From positions 1,488,001 to 1,552,000 of the forward strand of contig NZ_CP117768.1 of the NCBI RefSeq assembly GCF_028623165.1: 64,000 nucleotides of DNA. Reading direction: 5' to 3'. Under the pieces are notes generated by a model. It was given only the letters and a program-made list of their open reading frames with translations. It did not search any database and was not told the origin of the DNA. The DNA is from Nostoc sp. UHCC 0926. GTDB taxonomy: Bacteria > Cyanobacteriota > Cyanobacteriia > Cyanobacteriales > Nostocaceae. Within the stretch, counting starts at the first letter, position 1. Each line of letters starts with the position of its first letter. The position numbers were made by a program, and so were the translations under genes. Shown here one piece after another: positions 35,142-44,176 of the stretch.

Positions 35142-36194
35142 TTATCGCTCTGTATAATATTCGTTGAAAGTCTTATAGCCAACATCAGTTGTGTACAGTT
35201 GACACTGGTCTGTAATCTGTTTCATTAAAGGCCAAGAAAACTGACACTCATCATGCAGATAAGTCCCCCAATTTTCTTTGATGCTGCTGTAAGCTAGCCG
35301 CAAATTATAAGAAGGAATCGCAGTGGAAATATGATGAGGGACATGAACATTAATATCATGGCACAGAATTTCTATCCAACGCGGATAATCACAATGGATA
35401 GTGCCAAATAGCTGTGCTAGACCCTCGTTCCACTTGTTCGCTGTTACAAAAGGAACATCTGCGGCAGTATGGTGAACAATAGTAAAAGTACTCATCCAAA
35501 AATGGTAAATCATCCAGGGCACTAGCCAAAATTTGACAAATCCCCAGATACCAGTTGTGGCGATGAGAATCGGGAAAGCGATCGCTGCAAACACAACTAC
35601 TACAGTCACAGAAAGCTTGATACTCGATTGGTCTTTAGTTTTAAAATTCCGCCAATCAAAATGCACAACTGCCCAATGTCCAATGGAACCTACCCACCAG
35701 AAGCGTTTACGCATGAACAGTTCAAAAGCAGACTGCCGAGTTTGATCCCAATTTTCAAACACTTCTGGTCTGATTGGATGCCAAGCGTTGTCCTCATCTA
35801 GTTTATTGGTATGAGTATGGTGATAATTATGCTTAATCCGCCAACTATGAAAGGGGTAAATTAACGGCATCATGAAGAAATGCCCAACCAAATCATTTAC
35901 CCAACGACTTTTGGCAAAAGACCTATGACCACAATCATGGGCAATTACAAAAAAACCTGTTAAAGCAGTACCCGTAAAAATCCAAGCTAAGGGCAAAAGA
36001 AACCAAGGAGTGATAATCAAGCTGTAATAGCCCAAGGCAACTGCCAAGACACTGATTATTACTTGTGTCCAAGCTTTGCGGCGGTTCTGCTGAAAACATT
36101 CCCGTGGCAGGGTTTTGACAATATCTTTGAGCCTTAGATCGGAATTACCAGGCTCGTCACTTAGTTTCCGGCTGTTAATTATTGATGTAGTCAT
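35142..36194 (-). CDS. desA: Delta-12 acyl-lipid desaturase
   Basis: About 350 residues from ATG 36194 ([11 protein letters not shown]); an earlier in-frame codon at 36242 adds 16 unlikely residues. His boxes are [31 protein letters not shown] and HVPHHIS. The [13 protein letters not shown] segment fits cyanobacterial DesA. It forms the second double bond (delta-12) on oleoyl lipids, providing the substrate for DesB. It lies between desC and desB on the same strand. Confidence 0.93.
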   Translation of the reverse strand: MTTSIINSRKLSDEPGNSDLRLKDIVKTLPRECFQQNRRKAWTQVIISVLAVALGYYSLIITPWFLLPLAWIFTGTALTGFFVIAHDCGHRSFAKSRWVNDLVGHFFMMPLIYPFHSWRIKHNYHHTHTNKLDEDNAWHPIRPEVFENWDQTRQSAFELFMRKRFWWVGSIGHWAVVHFDWRNFKTKDQSSIKLSVTVVVVFAAIAFPILIATTGIWGFVKFWLVPWMIYHFWMSTFTIVHHTAADVPFVTANKWNEGLAQLFGTIHCDYPRWIEILCHDINVHVPHHISTAIPSYNLRLAYSSIKENWGTYLHDECQFSWPLMKQITDQCQLYTTDVGYKTFNEYYTER

Positions 36195-36435
36195 GAACAC
36201 CTGAAAAACAACAAACTCCTCCACCAAGTCACCAAAAAGCAACTTGCCGCAAAATTTCTTAATATTAGCGCTTTGGATTATAGCAATCTAACCGACACAA
36301 GCGCACCCGTAAGTAAATAGCTTTTTGAAAAGTTAGGAGTTAGAGGTGATGAGTTATGAGTTAAAAAAGCTACACATGTTAACTTTTAACTCCTAACTCC
36401 TAACCGGAGCAACGGAAACGTCTCCAGCTTTGCTC

Positions 36436-37257
36436 CTAACTAGTTTTTGTTGGCGCCAACTTCACATTAGTAGCCAGACCAACTGCTTGTAGCAATTGAA
36501 CAGTCATCCAAGTTAAATCGATTTCCCACCATTCCAGTCCATGACGAGCTGAGTATTGAAAGGCATGATGGTTATTATGCCAGCCTTCACCGAAAACTAG
36601 TACGGCTACCCACCAGCAATTAGTCGATCTATCACCAGAATCATAACTGCGATAGCCAAATTTATGAGTAGCGCTGTTCACCAACCAAGTGCAGTGGTAA
36701 ACCCAGACAATGCGAACAAAAATTCCCCAAACAACGAAAGGCCAGCCACCCAGAAGCAAAAGCAATACACCTAGAGCAACCTGGATCAAAATGAAATATT
36801 TTTCTAAAAACTGATAAACTGGGTCTTCGGCAATGTCTTTGGTGAAACGAGGAGCTTCAGCGTGAGCCGGACAATAATGAATCAGCCAATCCATGTGGCT
36901 CCACCAGAAGCCTTTATTAGAATCATGGGGGTCAGAGTCAGTATCAGACTTTAAATGATGAATCCGATGTGTCCCTATCCACTCAATTGGGCCTCCTTGA
37001 CAGGAGAGTGTGCCGAAGAAAACTAGGAGATACTCTAGCCACTTGGGAGTTTGAAAACTGCGGTGGGTAACAAGGCGGTGAAATCCCAGAGTAACGCCTA
37101 AACCACCAGTCACCCAGTACAGTAAGAAACCCACACCAACTGCTGTCCAGCTAAAGTTACCAGGAACAAAGGCAAACAAAGCGCCGATGTGCAGTCCAAT
37201 GAAAAATAGGGTATTGACCCAGTTAATTTGAGGTTTAGTTGAGGTAGCAATTGTCAT
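36436..37257 (-). CDS. desC: Delta-9 acyl-lipid desaturase
   Basis: The 273-residue protein has His boxes GFHRLVTHRSF, GTHRIHHLKSDTDSDPHD and GEGWHNNHHAFQYSARHGLEWW, diagnostic of acyl-CoA/acyl-lipid delta-9 desaturases. It makes the first double bond in stearoyl lipids. First of the three desaturase genes; the PLP-enzyme gene diverges from it across 85 bp. The 36243-36435 gap contains short inverted words (AGGAGTTAGAGG/CTAACTCCTAACTCC) that may end the desC transcript. Confidence 0.94.
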   Translation of the reverse strand: MTIATSTKPQINWVNTLFFIGLHIGALFAFVPGNFSWTAVGVGFLLYWVTGGLGVTLGFHRLVTHRSFQTPKWLEYLLVFFGTLSCQGGPIEWIGTHRIHHLKSDTDSDPHDSNKGFWWSHMDWLIHYCPAHAEAPRFTKDIAEDPVYQFLEKYFILIQVALGVLLLLLGGWPFVVWGIFVRIVWVYHCTWLVNSATHKFGYRSYDSGDRSTNCWWVAVLVFGEGWHNNHHAFQYSARHGLEWWEIDLTWMTVQLLQAVGLATNVKLAPTKTS

Positions 37258-37342
37258 GCAGTAACCTGAATTTGAATTTTCCAGCCTAGTCTGTGCGATC
37301 TAAAAATCCGCATATCTATAATTTTTTTTGAACGAGGAACTG

Positions 37343-38575
37343 ATGAACAGCTTAGAACAGCTGCGGCAAGCAGAACAGGCACTATTAGAAATTTTTTCTG
37401 GAATTGACACTCAGGTCAAGCATAATCTAAAACGAGTGCTGGATGCCTTTCGTAATCACCGTGTGGGCGCACACCACTTTGCTGGTGTAAGTGGCTATGG
37501 TCACGATGATTTAGGACGAGAAACTTTAGATAAAGTTTTTGCCGAAGTTATGAGTTCGGAAGCGGCGGCCGTGCGAGTGCAGTTTGTTTCGGGAACTCAT
37601 GCGATCGCCTGTGCTTTGTTTGGTGTGCTGCGTCCTGGAGATGAAATGTTAGCAGTGGTCGGTTCTCCCTACGATACGCTTGAAGAAGTCATTGGTTTAC
37701 GGGGTCAAGGTCAAGGCTCCCTTATTGAGTTTGGCATAAATTACCGTGAGCTAGAGCTAACCCCAGAAGGAACTATAGATTGGCAAGCTTTAAGCCATGC
37801 AGTGGATGACAAAACTCGTTTAGTGTTAATTCAGCGTTCTTGTGGCTATTCTTGGCGTCCTAGTTTATCAATTGCCGATATTGAAAAAATCGTCCACTTA
37901 GTCAAACAGCAAAACCCGAACACCGTTTGCTTTGTGGATAATTGCTACGGCGAATTTATTGAAACCAGGGAACCTACAGCGGTAGGTGCTGATTTAATCG
38001 CAGGGTCATTGATAAAAAATCCTGGTGGTACTATTGTCAGCGCTGGCGGTTATGTTGCCGGTCGCGCCGACTTAGTGGAAGCAGCCGCCTGTCGCCTCAC
38101 TGCTCCCGGTATCGGTAGTTATGGCGGTGCTACTTTTGACCAAAATCGCCTGCTGTTCCAAGGACTATTTCTAGCTCCGCAAATGGTAGGAGAGGCGATG
38201 AAAGGGACTTACTTAACTGGTTATGTATTTGACAAACTCGGTTATCCAGTAAATCCTGCACCCCTAGCTCCCCGTGGGGATGTAATTCAGGCAATTAAAC
38301 TCGGTTCTGCCGAAAAGCTAATTGCCTTCTGTAAAGCCATACAACAGCATTCTCCTATAGGTTCTTACTTAGACCCTGTTCCAGATGAAATGCCGGGATA
38401 CGAGAGCCAGGTAGTCATGGCTGGGGGGACATTTATTGAAGGGAGTACCTTGGAATTATCAGCAGATGGGCCTTTGCGTGAGCCGTATGTGGTTTATTGC
38501 CAGGGTGGGACTCATTGGACTCATATAGCGATCGCCTTAGAGGCTGCGATCAATGCAATAGGAAGTGCTGATTAA
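37343..38575 (+). CDS. PLP-dependent Cys/Met-metabolism-like enzyme (aluminium-resistance/methionine gamma-lyase-like family)
   Basis: About 410 residues from ATG 37343 (a TTG five codons upstream is weaker). It is a fold-type I PLP enzyme. Features are GVSGYGHDDLGRETLDKVFAEV, QFVSGTHAIACALFGVLRPGDEML, CFVDNCYGEFIE and the Schiff-base lysine in GSLIKNPGGTIVSAGGYVAG. From family knowledge these belong to the group often annotated as methionine gamma-lyase family or aluminium resistance protein, whose real substrate is unclear. It is complete, transcribed away from desC, and followed by a tandem repeat. Confidence 0.87.
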   Translation: MNSLEQLRQAEQALLEIFSGIDTQVKHNLKRVLDAFRNHRVGAHHFAGVSGYGHDDLGRETLDKVFAEVMSSEAAAVRVQFVSGTHAIACALFGVLRPGDEMLAVVGSPYDTLEEVIGLRGQGQGSLIEFGINYRELELTPEGTIDWQALSHAVDDKTRLVLIQRSCGYSWRPSLSIADIEKIVHLVKQQNPNTVCFVDNCYGEFIETREPTAVGADLIAGSLIKNPGGTIVSAGGYVAGRADLVEAAACRLTAPGIGSYGGATFDQNRLLFQGLFLAPQMVGEAMKGTYLTGYVFDKLGYPVNPAPLAPRGDVIQAIKLGSAEKLIAFCKAIQQHSPIGSYLDPVPDEMPGYESQVVMAGGTFIEGSTLELSADGPLREPYVVYCQGGTHWTHIAIALEAAINAIGSAD

Positions 38576-38628
38576 ATATTATAGCACATATTCCGTAGCG
38601 CATGAGGTTTATTGAGAAATTAGTGAAA

Positions 38629-38880
38629 GGCGTACGCATTTGTTATTTCGGCGTACGCATTTGCTATTTCGGCGTACGCATTTGTTATTTCGGCGTACGC
38701 ATTTGTTATTTCGGCGTACGCATTTGCTATTTCGGCGTACGCATTTGCTATTTCGGCGTACGCATTTGTTATTTCGGCGTACGCATTTGTTATTTCGGCG
38801 TACGCATTTGTTATTTCGGCGTACGCATTTGTTATTTCGGCGTACGCATTTGCTATTTCGGCGTACGCATTTGTTATTTC
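38629..38880. repeat. Tandem repeat, exactly 12 units of 21 bp
   Basis: Twelve head-to-tail units begin GGCGTACGCATTTG and end TATTTC, differing only by T or C at one position (T-C-T-T-C-C-T-T-T-T-C-T). Because 21 is a multiple of 3, several frames stay open on both strands (+ heptapeptide GVRICYF; - heptapeptide EI[T/A]NAYA). It starts 53 bp after the PLP-enzyme stop. No start signal or codon bias points to real translation. Confidence 0.95.
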
Positions 38881-39025
38881 GGCAATTAGATGCAATTGTT
38901 TCTCAGCTGCAAAGCACAGTAAAAAGGGGAACAAAAATGTTGTTCCCCTGCGAAGGCTCTATATTCCATGTAATTGAAAACAGCTAGAAATTTTTAGCGA
39001 TCGCAAAATTTCAGATAACTGCAAA

Positions 39026-39376
39026 TTAGTTTTCGTCTCGCCCGTGAACTTGAGCGGGTGGACTGGTTGCCTCAACAGCAGTGAATGATTCTAAAATTTT
39101 ATAGGTGTGGCTGGCTCCTTTTGGTACTACCCACGAACTCCCAGGCTCCAGCAAAATCGTTTGCCCTTCAATATGCAATTCTGCACGACCAGTGATTACA
39201 TAACCAACAGTTTCATATTCTCGCGCTGCTGGCTCTTTAACTTCATTAGGTTGCTCATTCTCCCACAGGCGCATGGAAATGGTTTTGCCAGATGCAAGAT
39301 ATTTCTGACCAAGTTGACCTTTAGGGGAATGGGTAGAATCTACTTTAATAACGGTTTTATCAGATGTATCAGACAT
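39026..39376 (-). CDS. Small cupin-domain protein
   Basis: The 116-residue protein is a single cupin barrel: GKTISMRLWENEQPNE, YETVGYVITGRAELHIEGQTILLEPGSSWVVPKGASHTYKI and AVEATSPPAQVHGRDEN. The usual two-motif pattern is visible, but the first motif has few His residues, so metal binding is uncertain. Such proteins are often found among cyanobacterial stress genes. It heads the downstream side of a minus-strand group of stress-type genes. Confidence 0.85.
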   Translation of the reverse strand: MSDTSDKTVIKVDSTHSPKGQLGQKYLASGKTISMRLWENEQPNEVKEPAAREYETVGYVITGRAELHIEGQTILLEPGSSWVVPKGASHTYKILESFTAVEATSPPAQVHGRDEN

Positions 39377-39786
39377 ATTTTTTACCTCTTTTAGTTTTAA
39401 ACTTTGATTGTTTTGCCAGTGTGAACTGCTTAGTAAATTAGCTGCATTAGCCTAACACTGAACTTGTAGCGATATAGGCGTTGAAAAGATGCAAATCAGA
39501 ACCACAAATTGCCGTGGAAGTAATTTTAAAAATGGGATCACGCGAGTTAATAATTTTTGGCTCGGTAACTGTTTCTATCTGTACATCGTTTGCTCCATAC
39601 CAGCAAACTTTTCATAATTATTTAGTCCTTAATTATGGTTTTCGGCTGGTTAATATCAAGATAAATACTCGATTTATCCTAATACTGAGACGCAATAATT
39701 ATCACGTCTCAGTAACTACTCAAATCTTATCCAACAATCTACGAGTCAAAAATTTAGACTCAAAATTTGCTACAAGTCTAAGTTCT
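39377..39786. other. Non-coding gap
   Basis: No gene could be supported. A plus-strand open frame exists here but runs antisense into the next gene and has no protein-like features. The upstream region of the cupin gene (39377-39460) is AT-rich. Confidence 0.4.
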
Positions 39787-40176
39787 CTATCTCATTTTTT
39801 TGCTAGAAGGATTTTGGTAATAACCTTCTTTCTCTCCAGTCAATGGCTCAACTGTTTTTTCGACGTTCTTTTCTGTAGATTTAAGAAACTCTTTTGTAGC
39901 TCTAGGAGTTTTTTCATCCAAGTTTAGCTTTTCACGGATATTATCAGCAGCGTTTTTTAATGGATTTTGAGAATTTGTTGTTTGGTTCTCGTTTCTAATT
40001 TCACCTTGCTCATTTGGGATTACTTTATAATAAGTACCCTCTGGAGTTTTAACATCAGCTTGGGCTATGTTAGGGTAGCTAAAAGCCTGACCCAATAAAA
40101 ACATGAATCCTACTAGAAAAACTACAAGGATTTGGGAGATGCGAATATTCCGCAGCCATGAAATTACTCGATTCAT
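39787..40176 (-). CDS. Secreted, charged low-complexity protein (cyanobacterial stress type)
   Basis: About 129 residues from ATG 40176 (another ATG at 40188). An N-terminal signal segment (ISQILVVFLVGFMFLLGQAFSYP) with likely cleavage near AQA-D is followed by a hydrophilic tail. The tail has GTYYKVIPNEQGE, NAADNIREKLNLDEKTPRATKEF and a Lys/Glu-rich end with GYYQNPS. No cysteine or enzyme motif is seen. It resembles small cyanobacterial proteins described as low-temperature or stress induced, but the function is unknown. It lies within a minus-strand cluster of stress genes. Confidence 0.7.
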   Translation of the reverse strand: MNRVISWLRNIRISQILVVFLVGFMFLLGQAFSYPNIAQADVKTPEGTYYKVIPNEQGEIRNENQTTNSQNPLKNAADNIREKLNLDEKTPRATKEFLKSTEKNVEKTVEPLTGEKEGYYQNPSSKKMR

Positions 40177-40262
40177 AAAAAGCCTCAATTACATTATGTT
40201 AGGTGGACAATTTAAAAGGCTGAATGATTATTTACCATTCAGGGTCTAAGAACAACTTTGAG

Positions 40263-40799
40263 CTAGTTATCCTTTTTTTGTTGAAAAATGCGGTAGCCGT
40301 GGGGTGCTTCCTCTAAAGGCAATTGATGGGTAACAACCAAGGATAGATCAAGTTTTCCATCCCAAATCATCTGCAATCAAAAATATATATATTTATTGAT
40401 ATATTTTTGTCCATGCATTTGTCCCATCCTAAAGGTTAATCCCTTATTGAAGGCTGCACCAAATGGTATTTTATCAACAAAAGCACCATTAACACCCATA
40501 ATTGAAAAAGTCCCGCCTTTACCACAGGCCACCATCATTTCCCGCAGAACGTGGGGACGGTCGGTTTCCAATCTGAGCTTTTGTTTTGTCTGGTCGTAGA
40601 AGTCTTCTAAACCAACGGCATTGATGCAAGCATCGGGGCCACGGCCACCAGTGGTTTCTTTCAACGTTTCGCCAGCATTAACTTTTTTGTAGTTAATCAT
40701 TTCTGCTTTGGCAAACTTTTTCGCCATTTCTAGGCGTTTGGGAAAGCGATCGCTATTGATCGCTTTTTCAGCTCCCATGATGTAGCCACTAATCATCTG
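40263..40799 (-). pseudogene. Zinc-dependent alcohol/formaldehyde dehydrogenase, decayed C-terminal part
   Basis: The upstream piece (40377-40796) has NSDRFPKRLEMAKKFAKAEM, GRGPDACINAVG, GKGGTFSIMGVNGAFVDKI and FRMGQMHGQKYI, as in the C-terminal half of glutathione-dependent formaldehyde-dehydrogenase-like enzymes. An AT-rich slip near 40378-40405 then puts in a stop. The remaining tail, IWDGKLDLSLVVTHQLPLEE and HGYRIFQQKKDN, continues in another frame to 40263. The whole N-terminal catalytic domain with the zinc ligands is missing. It is clearly a pseudogene. Confidence 0.85.
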
Positions 40800-40821
40800 G
40801 CGTCATTCATTGGGCAAATAA

Positions 40822-41517
40822 CTACTTGCGTCCACTTGTTTGACCTTCGGTGGTGGCAATTTCGCCTGCTTCCATTAGCATCTTGAAGCGGCCCAATTCA
40901 TCACCAATTTGCTGTTTTGGTTCCTCACCAAAAAGTTTAGCTACCGTAGCTCCCAATGCTCCACCGGGTGGGTTATACTCCAAAACAACCTTCACTTCCG
41001 TGCCGCGATCTGATACTTCTTTGAAGCGGACAAAACCAGAATTATCAACATCGGCACCTTCTACAGAAGCCCAAGAAATAAATTCATTTTCCCGGTCTTC
41101 GAGAATTTCTGCATCCCATTCCACACTGTTACCCAAGGGCGCATTCGCAACCCAATGAGAACGTTTTTTGTCATGCACCTTGACAGATTTGAGATGCTTC
41201 ATAAATGTAGGCAAATTCTCAAAGTCGTGCCAATAGCGATAAAGTTCATCTGCTGGTTTATTGATCGTTACCGTCTTTTCAATTTTGATGGGTTGGTTTA
41301 TACCTATTGCTTCCTGTGCTTGCTGGATTGTGCTTTGTTTAGTTGCACCTTGATAGATTAAACCGCCACCGGCTAAAGCCGTCAGCACTCCCCGCAATGA
41401 ACCTTGCTTTAAACCCATCAGCACCATAGCACCGCCACCGAGAAGAGATCCCCAACGCTCTACTTCACTAGCTTCCGGCTGGTTTTTACTTAGTTTATCC
41501 CCAGAGGTCGAAGTCAC
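40822..41517 (-). CDS. SRPBCC-fold (polyketide cyclase/dehydrase-like) protein with N-terminal membrane-like segment
   Basis: The 231-residue protein has residues 20-60 rich in Gly and hydrophobics (WGSLLGGGAMVLMGLKQGSLRGVLTALAGGGLIYQGA), like the YgaP/DUF2892 inner-membrane motif. An SRPBCC domain follows (KTVTINKPADELYRYWHDFENLPTFMKHLKSV...LEDRENEFISWASVEGADVDNSGFVRF...KVVLEYNPPGGALGATVAKLFGEEP). The same architecture is frequent in bacterial stress loci. Ligand unknown. The stop of this gene is 22 bp from the ADH pseudogene. Confidence 0.85.
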   Translation of the reverse strand: MTSTSGDKLSKNQPEASEVERWGSLLGGGAMVLMGLKQGSLRGVLTALAGGGLIYQGATKQSTIQQAQEAIGINQPIKIEKTVTINKPADELYRYWHDFENLPTFMKHLKSVKVHDKKRSHWVANAPLGNSVEWDAEILEDRENEFISWASVEGADVDNSGFVRFKEVSDRGTEVKVVLEYNPPGGALGATVAKLFGEEPKQQIGDELGRFKMLMEAGEIATTEGQTSGRK

Positions 41518-41585
41518 TTTTTTATCTCCATTACAGTAAATTAACTACAGAGGTGCAAATACTCTCTTCTTTCTACCTCTGTGTT

Positions 41586-41690
41586 CTTCTCTACGAGACG
41601 CTATGCGATTCGGCAAGCCCTACAGGTTCCCCAGTTGCTTTAGGCTGGGGAACCCGTCCACCGGACTGGCTCACCGCTTTGTAGTCTACG
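41586..41690 (+). repeat. Composite dispersed repeats in the intergenic region
   Basis: Contains CTTCTCTACGAGACGCTATG (same family as the copy inside the 2OG oxygenase), the hairpin TTCCCCAGTTGCTTTAGGCT... closing with GGGGAA, and GTCCACCGGACTGGCTCACC, all typical Nostoc intergenic repeats. Confidence 0.65.
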
Positions 41691-41701
41691 TTTAAAAAAC
41701 C

Positions 41702-42799
41702 TTACATTGACACAGCAGCCCCTGTTGTCGGCTTAGGAGGCTGAACCTGAGTGCTTATCCGCGCCCGATATAGTTCTACCAATTGCTGTTCGGATTTCGA
41801 TAAATCTTGGTAAATTTCTTTGAAAATAGCAGTTGCTACTGGGTCGGTGTACATTGCACACAAATTGCCAATATCGCCGATACCAGTCTGCACATCTCCT
41901 AAAGCAGAACGTAACTGATATATGTCATCACTTCCTGTCAAGGCAGTTTTCACCTTGGCATACTGATTGGCAATATTTGCCCCTAAAGAGGGTTTTTCGC
42001 CTAATTGTTGAAGATAGGTTTCCAGCTTTTTAATGTGGCGCTGTTTATTAGCAATGATTTCTTGAAAGACTGATTTTACTTGGCTATCTGATTCCTTTTC
42101 CAAGTAGTTCTCAAATGTTTCTAGCGAATAACGTTCACCAGTAAGGGCAGTATTTAAACCTTTGCTGATATCACCTTTAGTTGAGCCACCCCAAGCATCA
42201 GCCAGCTTCCACCATTCAGCACTTGTGTCTTTCTCATTAGGTAATGCAGCATCTTTGCCACCATAACCCAAACGGCTTAAAATAGCTGTGGTGAAAATTG
42301 GCAAGTCTCCGGGTTCACGAGATGTAATCAAATTCCCATCAACTACCACCGACTCATCTAGATAATTTGCGCCAGCGTTAATTATATCCTTGGCAATAGC
42401 GCTAAAGCCAGTAACTTGCTTACCTTTGAGCAAATCGCCTTCAATCAAAACTTGTGGCCCGTGGCAAACCGCAGCTACCAATTTTCCTTGTTGGATAGCC
42501 TCTTGTACAAAGCGGACTGTGTTAGGGTTGCGCCGCATTTTATCGGGAGCCATCCCACCAGGAATCACCACTGCATCGTATTCGGCTGCGATCGCTTCTG
42601 TGGTAGTACCATCAGCTTGGATGCTAAGTTTGCCCTGTTTACCCTTATATTTTTCATTCATTCGGGAACCGAGGACTACTACCTCCATTCCTGCTTGTTT
42701 TAGTCCATTATAAGGAACTGTAAATTCTGCATCCTCTACTGCTTGTTCAATGAGGATGGCAACTTTTTTATTAGCGGAATAATTGTTATGGTCAGTCAT
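41702..42799 (-). CDS. DJ-1/PfpI-family domain fused to a ferritin-like helical domain
   Basis: The 365-residue protein has two parts. Residues 1-185 form a DJ-1/PfpI domain with KVAILIEQAVEDAEFTVPYNGLKQAG and the nucleophile-elbow cysteine in LVAAVCHGPQVLIEGDLLKG, close to the YhbO/PfpI deglycase-like group. Residues about 200-345 are helical, with GLNTALTGERYSLETFENYL, QEIIANKQRHIKKLETYLQQL and LCAMYTDPVATAIFKEIYQDLSKSEQQLVELYRA. These resemble a ferritin-like four-helix bundle of the DUF892/PA2169 kind. The tail is Pro/Thr-rich. The fusion suggests a stress protein combining damage repair and metal or oxidant handling. Confidence 0.82.
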   Translation of the reverse strand: MTDHNNYSANKKVAILIEQAVEDAEFTVPYNGLKQAGMEVVVLGSRMNEKYKGKQGKLSIQADGTTTEAIAAEYDAVVIPGGMAPDKMRRNPNTVRFVQEAIQQGKLVAAVCHGPQVLIEGDLLKGKQVTGFSAIAKDIINAGANYLDESVVVDGNLITSREPGDLPIFTTAILSRLGYGGKDAALPNEKDTSAEWWKLADAWGGSTKGDISKGLNTALTGERYSLETFENYLEKESDSQVKSVFQEIIANKQRHIKKLETYLQQLGEKPSLGANIANQYAKVKTALTGSDDIYQLRSALGDVQTGIGDIGNLCAMYTDPVATAIFKEIYQDLSKSEQQLVELYRARISTQVQPPKPTTGAAVSM

Positions 42800-42852
42800 A
42801 GATGGTTTTCCCTGCTTATTTCTAGTATTTAACTAACTACAATGTTCATTAA

Positions 42853-43035
42853 TTAGGACAGTTCAACATCCAAGATTTTTCTCGGAAAAAAATTTACCGC
42901 TAGTTCCTGTGCTTCGTCACCTGCTATCTGTTCTTTAAGGGTTTCTAGTATGGCACGAGTAGCACATTCTGCCTCTTCACAATCATCTGATTGGGCAAGG
43001 CTTTATACTTCTGTAATCAACTTATCGTATTTCAC
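42853..43035 (-). pseudogene. DUF2267 protein, N-terminal remnant with internal stop
   Basis: From GTG 43035 the minus strand reads VKYDKLITEV, then an in-frame TAA, then SLAQSDDCEEAECATRAILE and TLKEQIAGDEAQELAVNF to a stop at 42853. The pattern (E-x-A-x-x-A-T-R-A-x-L-E-T-L, GDEAxxLA) is that of DUF2267 proteins, which are about 130 residues. Both the internal stop and early end indicate decay. DUF2267 genes commonly accompany other stress genes. Confidence 0.6.
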
Positions 43036-43403
43036 TGTCTACCTCCGCTGATCAAAATTATTGAATGTCTTGTCGTTTAGCATTCAGGTAGTTAAAAGCA
43101 TGAAGACTAAATTAAAATGGCTAAACTTGAATTTTTATTTTTCCTCTAATTAATAAAAAAATAGTTATGAGTGAGAAGTTGGCTAATGAAGAATTTCGGT
43201 TTGATAACCCCTAACTCATAACTAAAAACTTCAACTACAAGTTGCTTAACCATGATTTCATATTTCCAATCGTATGATGCGATCGCTAGTTTAGCTTCGT
43301 TCCAAGGGGATAGATTATTTTATTTCTAAAGCTATACATCTCTAGTAATACAAATTATTGACAGGAAAGCGTTATTGTGAGAATGCAGAAAATGGCTAGC
43401 ATC

Positions 43404-43802
43404 ATGGCAGAAAAAAATCATAATGACGAAATTAAAACCAATGATTTGCCGCAGGAGATTACCGAATCCTACGGCACTGGCGTGAAAGAGTTGCCGGGAT
43501 ACAATATTGGTGGGCGCTCAATGCAAGCAGAAAGACAGGAGTACACAGAAACTAGTCCTGAACTCACTGGTGGGGATGTTGATGCTTATTGGCAAGATGC
43601 AGATGCAGTTGGGGATGAAGCTGTTGGTGGTAGTACTTCCACTCCCGATCAAAATGTAACTGAGGAGCTAGAAGCAGCCGTAGGGCTAGAAATGGCTGAC
43701 TCTGAGTTTCTGCATACCAACGATATTTTAGAAGACCGTGACGGCGATCGCTGGGAGTTAGATCCAAAGTCTTCTGAAGATTATCAAGATCGGCGAGAAT
43801 AA
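43404..43802 (+). CDS. DUF6335 family protein
   Basis: About 132 residues from ATG 43404 (MAEKNHNDE); a GTG at 43377 and ATGs at 43383 and 43392 are alternatives. It is acidic and hydrophilic, with LPQEITESYGTGVKELPGYN, the conserved SPELTGGDVDAYWQDADAVGDEAVGG and a C-terminal DRDGDRWELDPKSSEDY. It is a cyanobacterial family of unknown function, predicted mostly disordered, often beside stress genes. A hairpin terminator follows at 43865. Confidence 0.8.
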   Translation: MAEKNHNDEIKTNDLPQEITESYGTGVKELPGYNIGGRSMQAERQEYTETSPELTGGDVDAYWQDADAVGDEAVGGSTSTPDQNVTEELEAAVGLEMADSEFLHTNDILEDRDGDRWELDPKSSEDYQDRRE

Positions 43803-43864
43803 GCTCAATAAAAGTAGAAGCCGTATTCCTACTGTATATTCACAGATTGGATGTCGCTGAATTG

Positions 43865-43888
43865 GACAGTGCTTATAAAAGCACTGTC
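43865..43888 (+). terminator. Hairpin after the DUF6335 gene
   Basis: GACAGTGCT and AGCACTGTC, perfect 9-bp arms around a 6-base loop, 62 bp after the stop. Confidence 0.5.
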
Positions 43889-44176
43889 ACAATAAAACTA
43901 ACATCTATCTACCGACATACCTGGTGAAAATATCTCAATTTTATAGCATTCCAATTGTCAACTCTTCACCTTGCCTAAGACAAGCATTATTTTGGCTTTT
44001 GTCGGGTGTTTATCTAACTACAATGCCTTTGATACAGGACTACAGCCCGATTTATGTTCTCTTTATAATTGTTATTCTTTATGATTCCAATACATCTGTC
44101 TTCAGTAGGTTAAAAGTGCAGATGTACATTTGATAACCTTGCTAGTAACACTAATGAATTGCAATTGGAGTTAATA

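Noticed and set aside
38602..38987. Open frames of 95-115 residues through the 12 x 21-bp repeat
   Set aside because: They arise because 21 is divisible by three and the unit lacks stops. There is no ribosome-binding site or domain, and three frames are open equally.
39481..39927. 148-residue plus-strand frame
   Set aside because: It runs antisense over the secreted-protein gene, its composition is not protein-like and no motif was found.
43924..44133. 69-residue plus-strand frame upstream of HCP
   Set aside because: It has a hydrophobic stretch but no ribosome-binding site or recognisable family. More likely HCP leader DNA.
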